Shown: piece after piece, positions 8,954 through 15,623 of the stretch
Layout of the letters: the number at the start of each line of letters is the position of its first letter
Numbering within the stretch: position 1 is the first letter of the stretch
NCBI GenBank assembly: GCA_017503075.1
Contig: JAFVTU010000019.1
Location: 62,001-126,000 of the forward strand
Origin: Paludibacteraceae bacterium
GTDB lineage: Bacteria; Bacteroidota; Bacteroidia; Bacteroidales; Paludibacteraceae
Direction of reading: 5' to 3'
DNA: 64,000 nt
Program-made: the position numbers and the translations under genes
Notes under the pieces: model-generated
Told to the model about the DNA's origin: nothing
Databases searched by the model: none
Seen by the model: the letters and a program-made list of their open reading frames with translations, nothing else

Positions 8954-9058
8954 AATCTTCGGCGCAGAAGGGGTTTTGTGCCGAAGATTTGAGAATTTAG
9001 AGAATAAAATGGTATATACAACACGCGGGAAGTGTAGTATTTACAGGGCTTCCCGCGT
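8954..9058. other. Two perfect or near-perfect inverted repeats in a gene-free stretch
   Basis: The 400-bp stretch 8736-9137 holds no convincing gene. It contains a 13-bp inverted repeat (8954-8966 against 8977-8989, one G-T pair) and a perfect 10-bp one, ACGCGGGAAG at 9023-9032 against CTTCCCGCGT at 9049-9058. The sequence GTGCCGAAGATT of the first hairpin recurs at 9089-9100. They may be terminators or folded RNA; there is no clear T-run on either side. Confidence 0.5.
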
Positions 9059-9137
9059 AGGTGTATTTTTTTGAAAAAAGTTTTCGCGTGCCGAAGATTG
9101 TGCCGAAAGTCTGCTGTAAAATTATTGAGATGGCAAA

Positions 9138-9560
9138 TTACTTCTGTATTATTTCCCAATGACCACTATAACCGCTACCAACAAAGTTGATATGTTTTAG
9201 TTTGGCAAGGTGGCGTTTGATAGTTATTATGCTTTTTCCAGATAGGCGTGCTAACTCTTCCGTGGTAATTTTTGGATTATTAGCAATTTCATTTTCAATC
9301 CAACTATCTAAATCTAACCCTTGAGTATCATCTTGGGTATCACCTTGGGTATCATCTTGAGTGCCACCTTGAGGGACATCTTGAGGGACACTTTGAGTGT
9401 CACCTTCATTGAGTATATGCAGAACCAATTTGACTTGCATTAATTCGGTTTGCTCAATCAGTTCGGGTTTAATCCAATGCTTTTCGTTCCATGCACTCAA
9501 GATGAGAGGGAAACCAGAACCAGTTAATTTTTCATAATATAATAATAAAAAAGACTTACC
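9138..9560 (-). pseudogene. C-terminal fragment of AlbA_2-type (RecG-like) regulator
   Basis: The frame, open from 9560 after a TAG, reads YYEKLTGSGFPLILSAW, then WIKPELIEQTELMQVKLVL, which is the end of the ATPase-like domain in Bacteroidales proteins with an AlbA_2 DNA-binding domain. Next come six TQ-containing pentads (pattern DTQGDTQDDTQG), a repeat type common in these proteins, and then a winged helix (KITTEELARLSGKSIITIKRHLAKL). The N-terminal 300 or more residues are missing, and a promoter-like TTTGC lies immediately upstream at 9603-9612. The remaining piece starts only from TTG at 9500. Read as a decayed accessory gene. Confidence 0.7.
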
Positions 9561-9701
9561 CTAAGCGCGCTGATCTACGGGAAGCGAGGTAAGTTTGTTG
9601 GTGCAAAGGTAATGCTTTTATTTGAACTGACCAAATAATTTGCAAGAGAATAGTGATTTTTTGAAAAATAGTAACTTTTCTCACATTTTAGAATAAAAAT
9701 T

Positions 9702-9728
9702 CCCTCCTCGTTGGACATACGAGGAGGG
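9702..9728 (-). terminator. Terminator after the AAA ATPase gene
   Basis: A perfect 9-bp stem, CCCTCCTCG at 9702-9710 against CGAGGAGGG at 9720-9728. Read on the minus strand it is followed by AATTTTTATTC, so it should end the ATPase transcript, whose stop is at 9784. Confidence 0.7.
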
Positions 9729-9783
9729 AGACGAGAATAGTAAAAGATAATGATTAAATGTAAAATATCCTGCTTAGTATTAA

Positions 9784-11247
9784 TTATTGAAGTTGTTGTT
9801 TTAACGAATTTATGAACCTATTTGTATCTATGTTCTCTATAATGTCATCACATAAACCCGCAATAAAGACTGCTTCTGAGGTTCCTATTTGATTTAATTC
9901 TGATATTATTTTTTTGTAAAAGTTTTTATTGTCATCATTGGAACCTAACAATGTCTTTTGGTTATATTGAGATATAATATCATCTAATGAATTAACAATA
10001 AAATACTTATCATTTATTATACGTTTTAATTGGGGATTTTCATTTTGTTTAATAATAGCATATAAAAACTTTTCAATACTTGGTATAGGTAAGAATAAAT
10101 GAGGTAATTTCTTTTGGTCTTTTTTTAATTTTCCTTCAACATCTCCATCAAGTACAGATATAATTTTGGTATTTGATCCTAATATTTTTTTAGTATATAA
10201 CTCTTTGTGTAAATCTAAAACATTCTGCCATCCACCAACGGGTACACAATGAATTAATTTAGTGGCTCTCAATGAGTATTTAGATAAAAGTTTATTTACA
10301 ATCAGTTGAGCTAATTGATCTTCAACTAGTAATAAAAAGTCAGGAGATATATTACTATATAAATCTCTTATGAGATAACTAGGATAACAATTATTCTCGA
10401 TTGTAAGATGACCTTGGATATTGTTAATTTTGTACAAATCTAATGGCGACATTGTACGAATAACTTCTTGTGAATGTGTTGATAAATAAATAACTAAATT
10501 AGAATGATTAACAACAAGTGTCTTTAGGAAATTCATTAATCTCGCAATCGCGATAGGATGAAGAGCCAATTCTAATTCATCGATTAACACAATTGCTTTT
10601 TGATGAATTGGAATACTTCTTCTTTCTATTGAATTATATAAAAAATGTAGTAATGATACTAATAAACATTCACCAGAACTCATTCTATATTGACTTATTA
10701 TTTTTCCATCTATATCTATAAAATAAGGGAGATTTTTAATATTCAACTCTTTGGCTATAGTTCTGTTTTTTAATCGTTTTAATGTTTTATAATGATCTAA
10801 ATCACCATGTAAAATATAGCTCATATGACGTTTTACATAATCATCTGCATCAACAATATTATTATGTAAAATTCGGTTTGATTCCATCATCTGTTCCACA
10901 TTTGTAGAATCCTCAAAACGTGTTCCGTAAAATAAACTACCTTCATATAATCCTCCATACCTGATCCAATTCTTACTATCGAACCGCCATTCGTACATCT
11001 GATCTGTCGGTTTCCATACTGCAGAACTATCATTTATGATTATTTCTACACTTGAATCTTTTTGAAGATCATTTTTGGCTAAGCGACGGAGTTGATTAGA
11101 AATTAATTGAGCTAAACATAGCATTAATGTACTTTTACCACACCCATTTGTACCAACAAATGTGTATATGCCATTTTCAAATGGTATTTCAAGCTTAGCA
11201 GTAGAGATGTTTTTGATGTTTTTAATGTTTAATTGTAGCTGTTCCAT
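9784..11247 (-). CDS. OLD-like AAA ATPase with TOPRIM-type C-terminus
   Basis: The 487-residue protein has an SMC-like ATPase core: Walker A GTNGCGKST at residues 32-40, an SSGECLLVSLLHFLY signature near 205, Walker B IVLIDELELALHP near 240 and the STHSQEV histidine loop near 275. After this comes a TOPRIM-like segment with LLLVEDQLAQL and, about 50 residues on, SVLDGDVEG, which would supply the acidic residues for metal binding. This order is that of OLD-family nucleases, several of which act in phage defence. Start at 11247 is preferred because a TAACTTTGC -7 box lies near 11280, just before it. It stands alone with its own terminator in an AT-rich island. No second-gene partner (UvrD-like or reverse transcriptase) is visible. 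Confidence 0.72.
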   Translation of the reverse strand: MEQLQLNIKNIKNISTAKLEIPFENGIYTFVGTNGCGKSTLMLCLAQLISNQLRRLAKNDLQKDSSVEIIINDSSAVWKPTDQMYEWRFDSKNWIRYGGLYEGSLFYGTRFEDSTNVEQMMESNRILHNNIVDADDYVKRHMSYILHGDLDHYKTLKRLKNRTIAKELNIKNLPYFIDIDGKIISQYRMSSGECLLVSLLHFLYNSIERRSIPIHQKAIVLIDELELALHPIAIARLMNFLKTLVVNHSNLVIYLSTHSQEVIRTMSPLDLYKINNIQGHLTIENNCYPSYLIRDLYSNISPDFLLLVEDQLAQLIVNKLLSKYSLRATKLIHCVPVGGWQNVLDLHKELYTKKILGSNTKIISVLDGDVEGKLKKDQKKLPHLFLPIPSIEKFLYAIIKQNENPQLKRIINDKYFIVNSLDDIISQYNQKTLLGSNDDNKNFYKKIISELNQIGTSEAVFIAGLCDDIIENIDTNRFINSLKQQLQ

Positions 11248-11447
11248 AATTGTATGTTTTAATTTAAGGATTATTTCGGGCAAAGTTACTAGATTTTTTT
11301 GATTTAAGCAAATAAATGTGTTAATTTATGAGAAAATGGAAGATTATCTGCGTGATTTGACAGATGCAGTATATGTTACCTACTATGAGATATACTTATA
11401 TCTAATTTGTCATAAGTAGATAGTAATTCTAATATCTACAAAAAAAC

Positions 11448-11477
11448 TCACCCCGCAAGTAAACACTAGCGGGGTGA
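11448..11477 (-). terminator. Terminator after the 134-residue gene
   Basis: A perfect 9-bp stem, TCACCCCGC at 11448-11456 against GCGGGGTGA at 11469-11477, followed on the minus strand by GTTTTTTTG. It lies just after the stop codon at 11490. Confidence 0.8.
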
Positions 11478-11489
11478 AAGAAGTAATTA

Positions 11490-11894
11490 TTAAGATTGCG
11501 AATCTGTTTTTATGTCAATATCACACATGATATACTTTTCGACATGTCTTTCTATCCATCGTAATCCTTCTTCTGTTACTTTTCCGATTCTTTTTGGAAT
11601 TATATTAATTGCAATTTTTTCAAAACCATGAAGAATAATACTTGTACTTCTCCCAGAACATAAACATTCCCATTGGAATTTATATAGATTACCATTCTCA
11701 TCATTTTCCATAATGAAGTTTTTGCTAATTGGTTTGTTCGGGTGTTTTGATGTCCCTATCTCATCATGGGTAAATGCAACAGCCTTAATACGATTACTTA
11801 CTCCATCATAATCTTCCATTAAAACTATTTTATGAGGATTGTTATCATAATCCCTTACATTGTAAATATATCCTCTTTTCATTATGGCTATCAC
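11490..11894 (-). CDS. Hypothetical protein coupled to the BspA-like gene
   Basis: A 130-134-residue protein of no family I recognise. It begins MKRGYIYNVRDYDNNPHKIVLMEDYDG and has alternating beta-type strands, then a helix GLRWIERHVEKYIMCDID at the end. The N-terminal strands faintly recall the SH3-like barrel of MazF/PemK proteins, but no catalytic pattern supports that. Two starts are possible: a GTG at 11894 that overlaps the upstream stop as GTGA, or the ATG at 11882. The overlap and the terminator just downstream imply cotranscription with the BspA-like lipoprotein gene. No signal peptide is visible, so it is probably cytosolic. Confidence 0.55.
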   Translation of the reverse strand: MIAIMKRGYIYNVRDYDNNPHKIVLMEDYDGVSNRIKAVAFTHDEIGTSKHPNKPISKNFIMENDENGNLYKFQWECLCSGRSTSIILHGFEKIAINIIPKRIGKVTEEGLRWIERHVEKYIMCDIDIKTDSQS

Positions 11895-13819
11895 TCAAAA
11901 TCATATCCTATAATTTTGTCTGCATAATCACTCCACACTATTTTATATTCTTCAATAGAAGAGCGTGGAACATAGATAATTCCTATTGTTGTAGGTATAG
12001 CATTAGTACCCAATAGTGGTGGAGTGGTTGATTTAGAAGTTATAGTGGTTAAAGATGAACAAGCAGAGAACGCACTACTTCCAATGTTTGTCACACTATT
12101 AGGAATAGTGATAGAAGTTAATTTCGAGCAACCAGAGAACGCGTGCTCCCCAATTTTATTGACATTGTTGCCGATGATTATAGAATTAAGTGCTGTACAT
12201 TGAAAGAATGCGTAATTACCAATAGATATAACATTATTAGGAATATTGATTTCTGTAATCTCTTGTAAATAAGCGCAAATATAGTTAGGTATTGTTTTAA
12301 CCTTATCACCAAAAACAATGCACTTTATGTTTGTAGGTTTATAAAGCCAATTAGATGTAGAAGAGTAATATTTGTATACTGCGCCACCTAAACCAGAAGT
12401 TGTAAATGAATAACTTCCTGGTTGATATTCATAAAATTCTTTTTGATATTCAATTGTGTTCCAATATATTGTATGAGGGAGTTCTACGGTACTAGAAGAA
12501 CACTTACCAAATATAAATGTGTCACCATTATAATTCTCTGGAAATGTAAATGACTTCAATGAAGGGCAATTATAAAAAGCATTATGTCTTATATTCGTTA
12601 TACTACTGGGGATTATGATAGAATGAAGAGATTTGCATCCTGAAAAAGCATCTGCTCCAATATAGTTTACAGCATTAGGAATTACGATAGATGTTAAAGA
12701 GGCACAACCTTCAAATGCATATTCTAATAGACTATCAATACTATTAGGTATAATAATTTCAAACAAATTAGAACATCCTTGAAATTTAAAAGAAGTAGTA
12801 TTTGTAAAATATTGAAACTCTTTAAAAGAGTAGATGTTCGTATTGCCTTCCATTAAAATCTTGCCATCATATGCAGCTGCTTCGCCATATGAAATCTCAT
12901 TATCTTTTGTAGTGTCAACTCCTAATTTTAGCAATGCTGATTTTACTGCTAAATCCTTAAAATCGATAATATCATCCTCATTAGGTTGGTCATTGCTTCC
13001 ATTACCCTTTGCAATCTTAATTACTGTTCCATCAGCAAGCGTGAAATAAACATAATTCTCATCTTGGGTTACAGATTGGAACATGGAATCGCCGTCTTGA
13101 CCATCCTTTCCATCGGCACCATTTTGTCCATCTTTGCCGTCTGCGCCATCAGCACCGTCTTCTCCAGCGGCTTTGCCGAGTTGTGTCCAAGTAGCACCAT
13201 TGTCATAAGAGATATACCAATAGCCATCTTCAATCTTCAGTTGTGGAGTAATACCATCCTTGCCGTCTTGACCATCAGCACCATCTTTGCCATCCTCGCC
13301 ATCTTGTCCGTCCTTACCGTCTGCACCGTCTTGACCATTAGAGCCATTAGTGCCATTTTGACCGTCTTTGCCCGAAACAGGGAGTTTGTTGCCATTGTCA
13401 TCTAACAGCCACTCGCCATTCAATGTCCAATAATACACGCCGTCAGTGTCTTGTGCAACACCAATTACAGGGGTATTGGCAGAGCCGTTTTGTCCATCTT
13501 GACCATCTTTGCCATCTGCACCATCTTTACCGTCTTGTCCGTGATAAATGGTAATAGGGTCGTGTTTGCCAAAAGTAATGGTATAGCCAATCACTTCGCC
13601 ATCTTTTTTGATTTCTACTACACCTGTGATAAAGTCGTTGGATTGCAATACATCTACAATCGTTTGGAGCGATGTAATGTTGGTGTTCATCTCTTTGCAG
13701 AGTTCTTCGAGTTTGGTGACGCGGGAGTCAAGTCCGTCAATGGCATCCCAAATGTCATTGTGACACGCCGAGAAGAGGCAGATTGTCAAGCCCAAAAGGA
13801 GCAAATGAATTTTCTTCAT
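11891..13819 (-). CDS. BspA-like LRR surface lipoprotein with collagen-like repeats
   Basis: A 642-residue lipoprotein. Signal peptide with lipobox CLFSAC (Cys19); a coiled coil at about 22-60 (DSRVTKLEELCKEMNTNITSLQ) that with the following region resembles the DUF4988 N-terminal domain of Bacteroidales surface proteins; three runs of Gly-X-Asp/Asn triplets (GKDGADGKDGQDG type, near 95-112, 150-190 and 220-245) separated by a small beta module (DGYWYISYDNGATWTQLG); then about nine leucine-rich repeats of the BspA/LRR_5 type (SLTSIVIPNAVNYIGADAFSGC). No type IX sorting domain is seen. BspA-like proteins bind host or microbial ligands at the cell surface. A long folded leader precedes the start. 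Confidence 0.88.
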   Translation of the reverse strand: MKKIHLLLLGLTICLFSACHNDIWDAIDGLDSRVTKLEELCKEMNTNITSLQTIVDVLQSNDFITGVVEIKKDGEVIGYTITFGKHDPITIYHGQDGKDGADGKDGQDGQNGSANTPVIGVAQDTDGVYYWTLNGEWLLDDNGNKLPVSGKDGQNGTNGSNGQDGADGKDGQDGEDGKDGADGQDGKDGITPQLKIEDGYWYISYDNGATWTQLGKAAGEDGADGADGKDGQNGADGKDGQDGDSMFQSVTQDENYVYFTLADGTVIKIAKGNGSNDQPNEDDIIDFKDLAVKSALLKLGVDTTKDNEISYGEAAAYDGKILMEGNTNIYSFKEFQYFTNTTSFKFQGCSNLFEIIIPNSIDSLLEYAFEGCASLTSIVIPNAVNYIGADAFSGCKSLHSIIIPSSITNIRHNAFYNCPSLKSFTFPENYNGDTFIFGKCSSSTVELPHTIYWNTIEYQKEFYEYQPGSYSFTTSGLGGAVYKYYSSTSNWLYKPTNIKCIVFGDKVKTIPNYICAYLQEITEINIPNNVISIGNYAFFQCTALNSIIIGNNVNKIGEHAFSGCSKLTSITIPNSVTNIGSSAFSACSSLTTITSKSTTPPLLGTNAIPTTIGIIYVPRSSIEEYKIVWSDYADKIIGYDFE

Positions 13820-13839
13820 TGTTATTGAATGTTTTGTGG

Positions 13840-14150
13840 GAAGTCGGCTCCAAACGTCCCGTTGGTATAAATATAGAAAAAGCGTGGAACCTCTTTTTGC
13901 TTATTCTCCCTCCTGAGGTTCCTGCAAGACCCTACATACAAGAATAAACAATGAATGCCCACGCCGATATGTTATTCGCTGTAAAGCACAACGAAAAATA
14001 CATACCAAGGGGCATTTATCGCTCTCTTGTTTCGGGCATGTGAAATTTTGCAGGATTTCAGGAAGCCAAAACAAGCGCCAATAAACGCCTTTTATTATGT
14101 CTGCTACCCTCCGCCAGTTGATGTGCAGACATCCCCGACGTTGGTTCACG
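13840..14150 (-). ncRNA. Structured 5' leader RNA of the BspA-like gene
   Basis: About 330 nt lie between the promoter and the start codon at 13819. Read on the minus strand it contains many complementary segments: ATGTCTGC/GCAGACAT (14125-14132 with 14097-14104), GGCGTTTAT/ATAAATGCC (14081-14089 with 14011-14019), CTTGTTTTGG/CCGAAACAAG (14066-14075 with 14026-14035) enclosing TGAAAT/ATTTCA (14055-14060 with 14041-14046), TATGT/ACATA around TTCGTTGT/ACAGCGAA (14000-13968), and GGAACCTC/GAGGTTCC (13915-13922 with 13886-13893). GCGTGG/CCACGC offers an alternative partner for the last helix, next to a U-run, as in attenuators. An 82-codon open frame here (13901-14149) has no protein-like features. 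I could not place it in a known Rfam family. Confidence 0.6.
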
Positions 14151-14153
14151 GTG

Positions 14154-14185
14154 CAAAGGTAGTGAAATATTTTGAATTGAGCAAA
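14154..14185 (-). promoter_or_regulatory. Promoter of leader RNA and BspA-like gene
   Basis: On the minus strand, TTTG (complement of 14182-14185), a 20-bp spacer, and TACCTTTG (complement of 14154-14161). The match to the Bacteroidota consensus is exact, with transcription starting near 14147. Confidence 0.8.
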
Positions 14186-14211
14186 AAAATCGCCTGATTT
14201 GGCGATTTTTT
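14184..14211 (-). terminator. Terminator of the DUF6169-like gene pair
   Basis: An 11-bp stem, AAAAAATCGCC at 14184-14194 against GGCGATTTTTT at 14201-14211, ending in a T-run in both directions. It lies after the stop at 14227 and its distal arm overlaps the -33 box of the next promoter. Confidence 0.8.
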
Positions 14212-14226
14212 AAGAAGACTTCAAAG

Positions 14227-14715
14227 TTATTTAGTGCTATATTCTATCACTTGTTTGAATAAATTCGTAACAATATGTTGATTTGCAACACTTGTAATTA
14301 AGTGAATATAGGCAGTTCCTTGATCTGTTGTTATTGTTTGGACATTATTTACCAGTTTAGTGTCTTGGTGCTTTGCCATTTCACGATCAAATAATAGAGA
14401 AAATAACTGACTGCGGAACTGCTGTGGAGAATAATTGATATGTTTATGCGCGCGCTGTATGTCATGTATATCATCACAATAGAAATATAATATGGCATTT
14501 GGGTGATTGGACATAAAGCCCTTGACAAAAGTGGATATTTGCGCTAATGACTTGAAACTAGTAGTCCCAGCACCTGAGTCACGCAACAAAACCACGTCAT
14601 AGATTTCTATTGACATGTCCAAATTCCAACTAACAAGTTCCTGTTCTGTGAAAGAATTAAGTTTGAGCAGGTAGCGATTATCACCCTCTTCTATCTGAAA
14701 AGTAAAATTTCCCAT
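14227..14715 (-). CDS. Hypothetical protein, DUF6169-like
   Basis: A 162-residue cytosolic protein. It has an alternating strand pattern at the N-terminus (FTFQIEEGDNRYLLKLNSF), a helix-rich middle (FKSLAQISTFVKGFMSNHP) and the segment NAILYFYCDDIHDIQRAHKHI, then a basic/aromatic region. The NAILYFYCDD...RAH...F pattern resembles small Bacteroidales proteins now called DUF6169, of unknown function. I am only moderately sure of this link. The start ATG overlaps the stop of a 44-residue gene (TAATG), so the pair is translationally coupled. Such pairs are often toxin-antitoxin or defence units, but nothing here proves that. Confidence 0.5.
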   Translation of the reverse strand: MGNFTFQIEEGDNRYLLKLNSFTEQELVSWNLDMSIEIYDVVLLRDSGAGTTSFKSLAQISTFVKGFMSNHPNAILYFYCDDIHDIQRAHKHINYSPQQFRSQLFSLLFDREMAKHQDTKLVNNVQTITTDQGTAYIHLITSVANQHIVTNLFKQVIEYSTK

Positions 14716-14849
14716 TACTTGGCAAAATACAATTCAGACTTGCTTTTCAATTCTTCGAGCTTCTGCATCTTCCTTTCTTGCAGTTTCTTTACAAACGCAG
14801 CCACTTGCGGAGATTTGGTCTCAAAATGTGTTACTGTTGTTGTTTGCAT
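14715..14849 (-). CDS. 44-residue helical protein, first gene of coupled pair
   Basis: A short frame from ATG at 14849 to TAA at 14717-14715. The product begins MQTTTVTHFETKSPQV and continues as a charged amphipathic helix (AAFVKKLQERKMQKLEELKSK). Its stop shares bases with the start of the 162-residue gene. A TATCTTTGC -7 box reads out of 14870-14878 about 25 bp upstream, which supports real expression. Size and helical character are those of small antitoxins or adaptor peptides; the function is not known. Confidence 0.55.
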   Translation of the reverse strand: MQTTTVTHFETKSPQVAAFVKKLQERKMQKLEELKSKSELYFAK

Positions 14850-15083
14850 ATACTCTTTATTATTTTACCGTGCAAAGATATTGTTTTTTTTTGACATACA
14901 CAAACTTTTCTACAAAATTTATGCAAAAAAGTATGTCTTTCTACAAAATTCCAACATATTTTTTGAAATATACAACTTTTTAGGCGAAAGTTTAAGACAA
15001 GATTTACCCGAATGGAGACCGAAGCTAACGGATAAAAGATTAGCGCGGAGTGTAAGATGTCAACGATTTCTGGAAGGGAGTAA

Positions 15084-15400
15084 ACTTTGTTAGGTATTGA
15101 GTCTACTTTTTTAGGAATGGAAGCAACCTTTTTAGAAACCCAATCTTAAGAAACAGCACTTTTTATAGGCAGGGAGTTGAGTCGGAGTTATCTCGGTCGT
15201 CTCTCGGAGTTCTCTCGGTGGAACAAGGCAAGGTACAAGAGAAGTAAAAGAGACAGCAATCTTAAGAAACAGCACTTTTGGGTGGTTGGGAGTTCTTAGG
15301 TCGTTCCTTGGTTTATCTTTGGTTCTTCGTTGGTCTTTAATAGTGCGCTTAAATACAAGGTACAAAGGAACATAATCTTAATAAAAGTGCTTTTTTAGGG
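15084..15400. repeat. Degenerate repeat field between tig and the unknown gene pair
   Basis: The gene-free 14850-15623 is largely repeats. A 22-mer AATCTTAAGAAACAGCACTTTT lies at 15142 and again at 15258, with a degenerate copy at 15374: spacing is 116 bp both times. Inside each 116-bp unit there are 11-bp words (such as TCTCTCGGAGT or GGTTCTTCGTT). The motif ACTTTTTTAGG recurs at about 15084, 15105 and 15126, 21 bp apart. No credible coding sequence is present. Confidence 0.65.
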
Positions 15401-15410
15401 CAAAGATATA

Positions 15411-15430
15411 CACGGCGAACCATCGCCGTG
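15411..15430. repeat. Perfect 8-bp inverted repeat
   Basis: CACGGCGA at 15411-15418 and TCGCCGTG at 15423-15430 with a 4-nt loop. No T-run follows, so a terminator is unlikely; it resembles the mini-palindromes found elsewhere in the window. Confidence 0.5.
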
Positions 15431-15511
15431 CACATAACAGACTGCGGGAACAAAATCAAACAACAATAACCACTTTAATCCAACAACTACTTCGCGCGTC
15501 AACCAGAAAAT

Positions 15512-15554
15512 AAACAAAAGACATCAATAGGTTTCCTACCGATGTCTTTTGTTT
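15512..15554 (-). terminator. Terminator after trigger factor gene
   Basis: A perfect 14-bp stem (15512-15525 with 15541-15554) with GATGTC next to the loop, followed by a T-rich run on the minus strand. It sits about 70 bp after the tig stop. Confidence 0.8.
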
Positions 15555-15623
15555 TGTATTGTCGGCTGTCGCCGAGGTTGTGTGCCCATTGGGCAGGTTG
15601 TGTCGCTTCGCGAGGGCGGGCTA

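Noticed and set aside
8920..9159. 79-codon minus-strand frame
   Set aside because: Overlaps two inverted repeats and the end of the AlbA_2-type fragment; no family resemblance.
11490..11894. MazF/PemK toxin assignment for the 134-residue protein
   Set aside because: Only a vague N-terminal strand similarity; no antitoxin gene and no conserved toxin residues.
13901..14149. 82-codon frame upstream of the BspA-like gene
   Set aside because: It lies in a highly folded leader and begins right at the transcript start; composition (Arg/Cys/Trp-rich) is not protein-like. Treated as RNA.
15132..15365. 77-codon minus-strand frame
   Set aside because: Consists of the 116-bp repeats; no protein features.
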